The position numbers and the translations under genes were made by a program. The notes beneath the pieces are model-generated. The model had not been told where the DNA came from. It saw nothing but the letters and a program-made list of their open reading frames with translations, and ran no database searches. A DNA stretch of 64,000 nt from an uncultured Eubacteriales bacterium (GTDB taxonomy: Bacteria; Bacillota; Clostridia; Oscillospirales; UBA644), in the NCBI GenBank assembly GCA_905207625.1, contig CAJLLT010000005.1:25365-89364 (forward strand), read 5' to 3'. Positions 60,681-64,000 of the stretch are shown here, in pieces. How positions within the stretch are numbered: position 1 is the stretch's first letter; the number at the start of each line of letters is the position of its first letter.

Positions 60681-60714
60681 ATGAAAAAGCTCCGCCCGGT
60701 TAAAGCGGAGCTTT
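60681..60714 (-). terminator. Terminator after the SPFH gene
   Basis: Minus strand AAAGCTCCGC and GCGGAGCTTT with a short AT-rich loop, then TTTCAT, 14 bases past the SPFH stop. Confidence 0.85.
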
Positions 60715-60727
60715 AACTTTCGTACAA

Positions 60728-62041
60728 TTATTTTGTTATATCATTCTCATCAAATCTGTCGCCGCACTGGGGGCAGAATTTCGGAGGATTCTTCGGATCT
60801 TCCGGTTCCCAACCGCATTTATCGCATCTGTACAAAGGTTCATCGGCGGGTTTTTTCTCTCCGCACTCGCTGCAGAACTTACCTTTATTCTCGGTTCCGC
60901 ACTTGGCACAGGTCCAACCGTGCTTTTCCTCAGGCTTCTTTGCACCGCACTGGGGGCAGAAGTTTCCGGTATTCAGGGCACCGCAGGTGCAGGTCCAGGT
61001 TGCCGCTGCGTCAGCCTTCGTAACAGGAGCCGCAGGAGCTTCCTTCTTCTCATAGGGCATATTGTAGTACTGCCCTATATTGGCTGCATTTCCGGCATTG
61101 TTCACCATGCCGACACCCATGAAAGCGTTTACCGCGCCGTTTTCGTTCGCGGCGGCGGACTCCATGGCATTGGCAGTGGCGGTGCCGAGGCGGGCACCCA
61201 TCATTCTTCCGTCGGTATAGACTCTGGACTCCTGGAATACCGCAATTTTCTTTGCGCTCTCCTCATCGGGAGCAACCTGAGCCACGGCGAATGATGAGAC
61301 GGAAAGGCCTCTTTTTGCGCCCCACTCAGCGGTAAGTTCGGTATTGAGTTCGTCCCGGATGTCCTTGGTGAAAAGCGGAAGCTGATCATAAGAGATCTTC
61401 TTAAGCGCGATTCTGCCGAGGGCCGGCTGCATTGCCGCCTGAAGCTCAGCCTTGAGCTGGCTGTCGATGAGATCACGTGTATATTCGGAAGCAAAGTTTC
61501 CGCAGACGTTCTTGTAAAACATCAGAGGATCGGTGATCCGGTAGGAGTACTCTCCGTATGCGCTGATCTTCATGGTGAAGTCAAATTCGCTGTCACGGAA
61601 CGGAACACCGCCTATGCCCCACTTATTGCCCATCAGTTCTTTTGTGTTGAAGTAATACACATACTGGCTGGTGGTGGGCTGGCCGCCGGCAACAAAGCGT
61701 TTGCCGACTTCCTTGAAAGAATCGATCAGTCCGGTAAAGCCTCCGCTGAGGAGTGAGGGCTGTGTACCGGTCTTGTAGATATACTGTCCGGGTTCGGCAC
61801 AGAAATCAACCACGAGCCCGTTTTCCACAATCGCCATGAACTGGCCGTCCGCGACATCCACCTTGGAGCCATCGGTTATAACGTCCGGGCTGTATTTGGT
61901 ATTGCTGCTCTTATTGCCTACGGTACGTTTTCCCTTACGGGCAAGAACGTTCATATCCATTGCGTCGCATTTGAAATAGTCTACCCACTGATCCGCGAGA
62001 ACGGTGCCTGTCGCACCGACGATAGCTTTAATAAGTCCCAT
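60728..62041 (-). CDS. SPFH-domain protein with three C-terminal zinc ribbons
   Basis: A 437-residue soluble protein. An SPFH/band-7-like region covers about 30-270 (MAIVENGLVVDFCAEPGQYIY, SYRITDPLMFYKNVCGNF). A low-complexity Ala/Asn-rich linker follows at about 290-345, then three tandem zinc ribbons (CTCGALNTGNFCPQCG; CAKCGTENKGKFCSECG; CDKCGWEP ending CPQCG). The same architecture is known as virion core protein-like/YdjI in Bacillus, where it forms membrane-proximal assemblies during stress. It starts 14 bp after the TIM44-like gene, so the two are likely an operon. Confidence 0.88.
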   Translation of the reverse strand: MGLIKAIVGATGTVLADQWVDYFKCDAMDMNVLARKGKRTVGNKSSNTKYSPDVITDGSKVDVADGQFMAIVENGLVVDFCAEPGQYIYKTGTQPSLLSGGFTGLIDSFKEVGKRFVAGGQPTTSQYVYYFNTKELMGNKWGIGGVPFRDSEFDFTMKISAYGEYSYRITDPLMFYKNVCGNFASEYTRDLIDSQLKAELQAAMQPALGRIALKKISYDQLPLFTKDIRDELNTELTAEWGAKRGLSVSSFAVAQVAPDEESAKKIAVFQESRVYTDGRMMGARLGTATANAMESAAANENGAVNAFMGVGMVNNAGNAANIGQYYNMPYEKKEAPAAPVTKADAAATWTCTCGALNTGNFCPQCGAKKPEEKHGWTCAKCGTENKGKFCSECGEKKPADEPLYRCDKCGWEPEDPKNPPKFCPQCGDRFDENDITK

Positions 62042-62055
62042 AGTTTTCAGTCCTT

Positions 62056-63024
62056 TCAGTTTTCATCGGAAATATTTACGCCCTTGGTATCGAAAACGGT
62101 GTCATTTCTGACACTTGACATTGCCGTAAGAACCCAGGCATACTCGCCGCTGGTGATGATATGTCCGCAGTATTCGCACTGTCCGGCACTGGTTACCGAA
62201 ACCGGTGCTCCGCAGTTCGGGCATTTGACCACATTCAGTCCGTCACCGTCCGTTACCGTTTTGGTTCCGGTCGACCTCATGAAAGTAAGAAGTTTTGCGG
62301 TGTGGACCTCAACGTCCTTGAAGCCCTTGACGACCTGCCCGGTCTCCTCGCTGACGATGTAGTCGTTCATCCTCACCCTCATATACACCGTAAGAGTTTC
62401 GGTATCCTTGTTCCGGGTATAGGAAGTAAGGAAAGTCTGACCGACATTGATACGCTCCACCATATTGATGGTCTTGTTCCTGACGTACTCCTGAAGCTGA
62501 TGTTCATGCTGACGGTACAGTTCCTCGCTCTCAAAGGGACGGATCTTTTCCCAGTCTCTTGCGGTCCAGGCATTCTGAAGAGTAACAAAGACCTCTTTTG
62601 TCCAGGAAAGGAACTTATCCTTGTTGAAGTCGGGGTCAACCTGCTTTATAGCCTCAGTGATGCGGTCACTGTTGTCCGGAGGAATATGTGTCAGAGAAGC
62701 ACCTCCGGTGAACGTACCGGTGGGACGGGATGAAACCGAAGTTCCGCCCTTGCCCTTTCCGATAATGAGGACAACAATTATCACAACGATGATTATAACG
62801 ATCGTTGTCCAGGACAATTCGCCGCCGAAGACAGCTCCGTCACCGGAATCTCCCCAGCTCCAGCCGCCGTCATAGTCGTTTCCGCCCGAGTCCCAACCCG
62901 AATCGTAGTCAATATCATTGCCGACATCAAGTGGACCGAACATTGCCGATGAGGGAATCGCCGCAGCAAGAAAGGTCACAGACAGGACCAGAGCGGCAAT
63001 CAAAGGCAAAAACCGTTTTTTCAT
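62056..63024 (-). CDS. TIM44-like domain membrane protein with zinc ribbon
   Basis: A 322-residue protein. A signal peptide (residues 1-27, AAALVLSV-like core) is followed by a Gly/Asp/Trp-rich segment (GGNDYDGGWSWGDSGDG, about 35-65) and a strong membrane segment (TTIVIIIVVIIVVLIIG). A TIM44-like domain covers about 115-255 (DPDFNKDKFLSWTKEVFVTL, AWTARDWEKIRPFESEELYRQ), and a C-terminal zinc ribbon (CPNCG and CEYCGH) lies near residue 280. The fold binds partners at membranes; its bacterial role is unclear. It precedes the SPFH gene in the same transcript. Confidence 0.86.
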   Translation of the reverse strand: MKKRFLPLIAALVLSVTFLAAAIPSSAMFGPLDVGNDIDYDSGWDSGGNDYDGGWSWGDSGDGAVFGGELSWTTIVIIIVVIIVVLIIGKGKGGTSVSSRPTGTFTGGASLTHIPPDNSDRITEAIKQVDPDFNKDKFLSWTKEVFVTLQNAWTARDWEKIRPFESEELYRQHEHQLQEYVRNKTINMVERINVGQTFLTSYTRNKDTETLTVYMRVRMNDYIVSEETGQVVKGFKDVEVHTAKLLTFMRSTGTKTVTDGDGLNVVKCPNCGAPVSVTSAGQCEYCGHIITSGEYAWVLTAMSSVRNDTVFDTKGVNISDEN

Positions 63025-63071
63025 TTTACCTGCTTTCCCACGAAAAGGACTGATTCGCTTTTCGTGCTGTT

Positions 63072-63100
63072 ATTATACAATAAATTCAGAATAAATGCAA
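63072..63100 (-). promoter_or_regulatory. Sigma-A promoter of the TIM44-SPFH pair
   Basis: Minus strand TTGCAT, 17 bp, TATAAT, with a leader of about 40 bases. The rest of 63101-63270 is AT-rich non-coding DNA without other recognisable signals. Confidence 0.75.
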
Positions 63101-63270
63101 TGGATAAACTTTTACCATTTTGTGAATATAATTCAACATAACCTGCATAAACAGCATTTTTCAACGTGAATACTGTATATTTATAAATTTTCAATGCATA
63201 TTTGGTATTTTTTGCATACTCAGGCCGGAGATGTTTTTCAAAAACAATATTCACCGTATGCATGCATTTT

Positions 63271-64000
63271 TTACTTTTCCGGAGTCAGAGCTGTCATTCC
63301 GTCGGGGCACATGGTATAGGTCACCTTTTTTGTGGGCATAAGTTCCCCGTCGAGGTTCAGGAGGAAAGATTCCGGGGATTCCACCGTTACCGTCTTCGCA
63401 TGATACAGATGGACCGTCCTGCATTTAAGATGGGTCCCCGGTATGAGCCTCGGAAGAAGAAACAATGTCTTGAGGGGCGACATCATATCAATGACAAGAA
63501 CGTCAAAGAGTCCGTCATTGAGCTCCGCTTTCGGCGCAATGCGGATACCGCCGCCGTAATACTGACCGTTGGCAACGGCGGTAAGGAGCATCTTACCCTC
63601 CAGGACATTCCCGTCCACCGTAACCCTCATCTCTGTTCCTTTATAGCGGAAGAGAGTATAGAACACGGACAATATGTAACTTATCTTCCGGAATATGGGC
63701 TTGCTTTTGTAACGTTCCGAATTCTTTACTATTTCGGCATCATACCCCACCGAACCTATGTTGAGAAAGAATTTGGTTTCACCGTTGTATTCTGCCTTAC
63801 CGCAGTCTATTTTCTTTTCGGTAAAGTTTTTTGACGCCCGGAGTACGGACATATACCCTTCGCCGAACTTTTTTCCCTTATACAGACTTCTTACAAAATC
63901 GTTTCCGCTTCCGGCGGGAATGAAGCACACTGTTGCGGGTTCCGAGGAATCTCCGCTTCCGGCGGCAACCGCAGCCACGGGAACCGCAGCCCCGTTGGCA
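63271..64000 (-). CDS. Diacylglycerol kinase-like lipid kinase, 5' end beyond window
   Basis: About 243 residues of a DagK/YegS-type lipid kinase are visible. The first part seen, ANGAAVPVAAV, continues past the right edge, so the N-terminal GGDGT loop is missing from view. Present motifs are the nucleotide-site TVCFIPAGSGNDFVRSL, FFLNIGSVGYDAEIVKNSE, GGGIRIAPKAELNDGLFDVLVI and NLDGELMPTKK. It should phosphorylate diacylglycerol or a related lipid to recycle it into phospholipid synthesis. An in-frame GTG at 63978 is not taken as the start because the conserved fold continues upstream. Confidence 0.9.
   Translation of the reverse strand, partial: ANGAAVPVAAVAAGSGDSSEPATVCFIPAGSGNDFVRSLYKGKKFGEGYMSVLRASKNFTEKKIDCGKAEYNGETKFFLNIGSVGYDAEIVKNSERYKSKPIFRKISYILSVFYTLFRYKGTEMRVTVDGNVLEGKMLLTAVANGQYYGGGIRIAPKAELNDGLFDVLVIDMMSPLKTLFLLPRLIPGTHLKCRTVHLYHAKTVTVESPESFLLNLDGELMPTKKVTYTMCPDGMTALTPEK

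Noticed and set aside
1..64000. CRISPR arrays, rRNA, insertion sequences, prophage
   Set aside because: No regularly spaced repeats, rRNA signatures, transposase, integrase or structural phage genes were seen on either strand.

Overview
The window reads as a chromosomal segment of an uncultured, probably gut-associated Clostridia bacterium (Bacillota). The evidence is the gene orders rpsO-pnp and ylxM-ffh-rpsP-khpA-rimM-trmD, an ecfA1-ecfA2-ecfT-truA block, a YlbJ-type sporulation membrane protein, a HelD-type helicase, a ClpE-like zinc-finger Clp ATPase, strong Shine-Dalgarno sites, and sigma-A promoters that nearly all have 17-bp spacers. Base composition is near 50% GC. I see no rRNA, CRISPR array, prophage, transposase or integrase; two tRNA genes are present.

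Layout. 1-2294: two tandem GH27 alpha-galactosidases (the first cut by the window edge). 2372-9116: helD, ylbJ, metG and a Gfo/Idh/MocA oxidoreductase. 9115-11891: a small membrane protein, a degenerate PAS/ATPase-like protein and a strongly codon-biased gap gene. 11945-21461: an XRE regulator, then a long minus-strand run transcribed as methyltransferase, ecfA1, ecfA2, ecfT, truA, DUF5711-like, cvpA-like, pgsA, clpE. 21676-24219: rpsO and pnp, with a long leader hairpin in front of pnp. 24473-28057: the SRP and ribosome-biogenesis operon on the plus strand.

28187-42092 is the most accessory part. It holds two paralogous 826- and 828-residue beta-helix proteins (GH141-like) around a sugar O-acetyltransferase, a decayed cupin gene, an HD hydrolase and a membrane protein. 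It also holds a four-gene sugar catabolic operon (isomerase, FGGY kinase, DUF4432 epimerase-like protein, class II aldolase) divergent from a PocR-AraC regulator. The parts fit a route that releases a sugar inside the cell, isomerises and phosphorylates it, and cleaves it by an aldolase. The 6-deoxyhexose (fucose- or rhamnose-like) assignment is inference.

42148-52088: a CcdA-TlpA thiol-redox pair, an extended SDR, a 5'-nucleotidase-like HAD protein, tRNA-Thr and tRNA-Tyr, then a plus-strand run of TPR protein, DUF4037 protein, GH36 alpha-galactosidase, alpha/beta hydrolase and RlmI. 52390-57953: a small alarmone synthetase with a zinc-ribbon partner, a mini-XRE/glycosyltransferase/PlsC operon with a striking inverted repeat, a lipoprotein serpin and a SLOG-family protein. 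58153-64000: a polar amino-acid ABC transporter, an SPFH/zinc-ribbon protein paired with a TIM44-like membrane protein, and a diacylglycerol-kinase-like gene running off the right edge.
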